A stretch of 8,176 nucleotides of DNA from DASYSL01 sp036003365 (GTDB taxonomy: Bacteria > Eisenbacteria > RBG-16-71-46 > DASYSL01): positions 1-8,176 of the forward strand of contig DASYSL010000101.1 in the NCBI GenBank assembly GCA_036003365.1, given 5' to 3'. This document shows, piece after piece, positions 8,163-8,176 of the stretch. The notes under the pieces were generated by a model. It ran no database searches. It saw only the letters and a program-made list of their open reading frames with translations, and was not told the DNA's origin. A program made the position numbers and the translations under genes. Position 1 is the stretch's first letter, and each line of letters begins with the position of its first letter.

Positions 8163-8176
8163 ATGAAGAACCTTCG

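Noticed and set aside
5936..8164. A minus-strand open frame of about 740 codons opposite the M3 peptidase gene.
   Set aside because: Antisense shadow of a gene with an intact HEFGH zinc site; the translation is a Val/Leu/His/Arg-rich repeat-like product typical of complementary-strand reading.
8163..8176. Possible start of another plus-strand gene (ATG at 8163, reading MKNL).
   Set aside because: Only 14 bases are visible; a purine-rich stretch lies about 12 bases upstream, but this is too little to call a gene.

Overview
This window is strongly GC-rich, densely packed bacterial chromosome with no mobile element, RNA gene or CRISPR array that I can see. Genes have short spacers, 4-bp start/stop overlaps, GTG starts and purine-rich ribosome binding sites. 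No gene identifies the lineage. The high GC, a class V aminotransferase in place of SerC, a membrane glycosyltransferase with TPR repeats and an exported M3 peptidase would fit a GC-rich environmental phylum such as Gemmatimonadota, Eisenbacteria-like or Acidobacteriota. That placement is a guess from style, not a determination.

Layout. Positions 1-3359 (minus strand) hold a three-gene cluster read right to left: a class V PLP aminotransferase (GTG start at 3359), a short SerA-type phosphoglycerate dehydrogenase (GTG start at 2220, overlapping the aminotransferase stop by 4 bp) and purA, adenylosuccinate synthase (ATG at 1285, 2 bp after the serA stop). purA runs off the left edge just before its stop codon. 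Positions 3360-3459 are a 100-bp spacer with the ribosome binding site and a possible promoter for this cluster. Positions 3460-5939 (minus) hold a second transcription unit: a GT39/PMT-like membrane glycosyltransferase with a C-terminal TPR region, then a small stand-alone DUF2087-like protein overlapping it by 4 bp (ATGA). Positions 5940-6091 are a divergent intergenic region with an 8-bp perfect inverted repeat. Positions 6092-8131 (plus) encode an exported M3-family zinc oligopeptidase, followed by a small GC hairpin near the right edge.

How the genes fit together. The aminotransferase and SerA are best read as the first two steps of the phosphorylated serine pathway (3-phosphoglycerate to phosphohydroxypyruvate to phosphoserine). 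Serine supplies glycine and one-carbon units for purine synthesis, which gives a plausible reason for tight coupling to purA, the branch enzyme from IMP to AMP. The glycosyltransferase and DUF2087 protein form a separate, functionally uncharacterised pair. The M3 peptidase is divergently transcribed and probably degrades peptides outside the cytoplasm.

I did not find a clearly novel system. The items most worth a second look are the glycosyltransferase-TPR fusion with its coupled DUF2087 partner, the serine/purine gene coupling, and the hairpin in the divergent promoter region.
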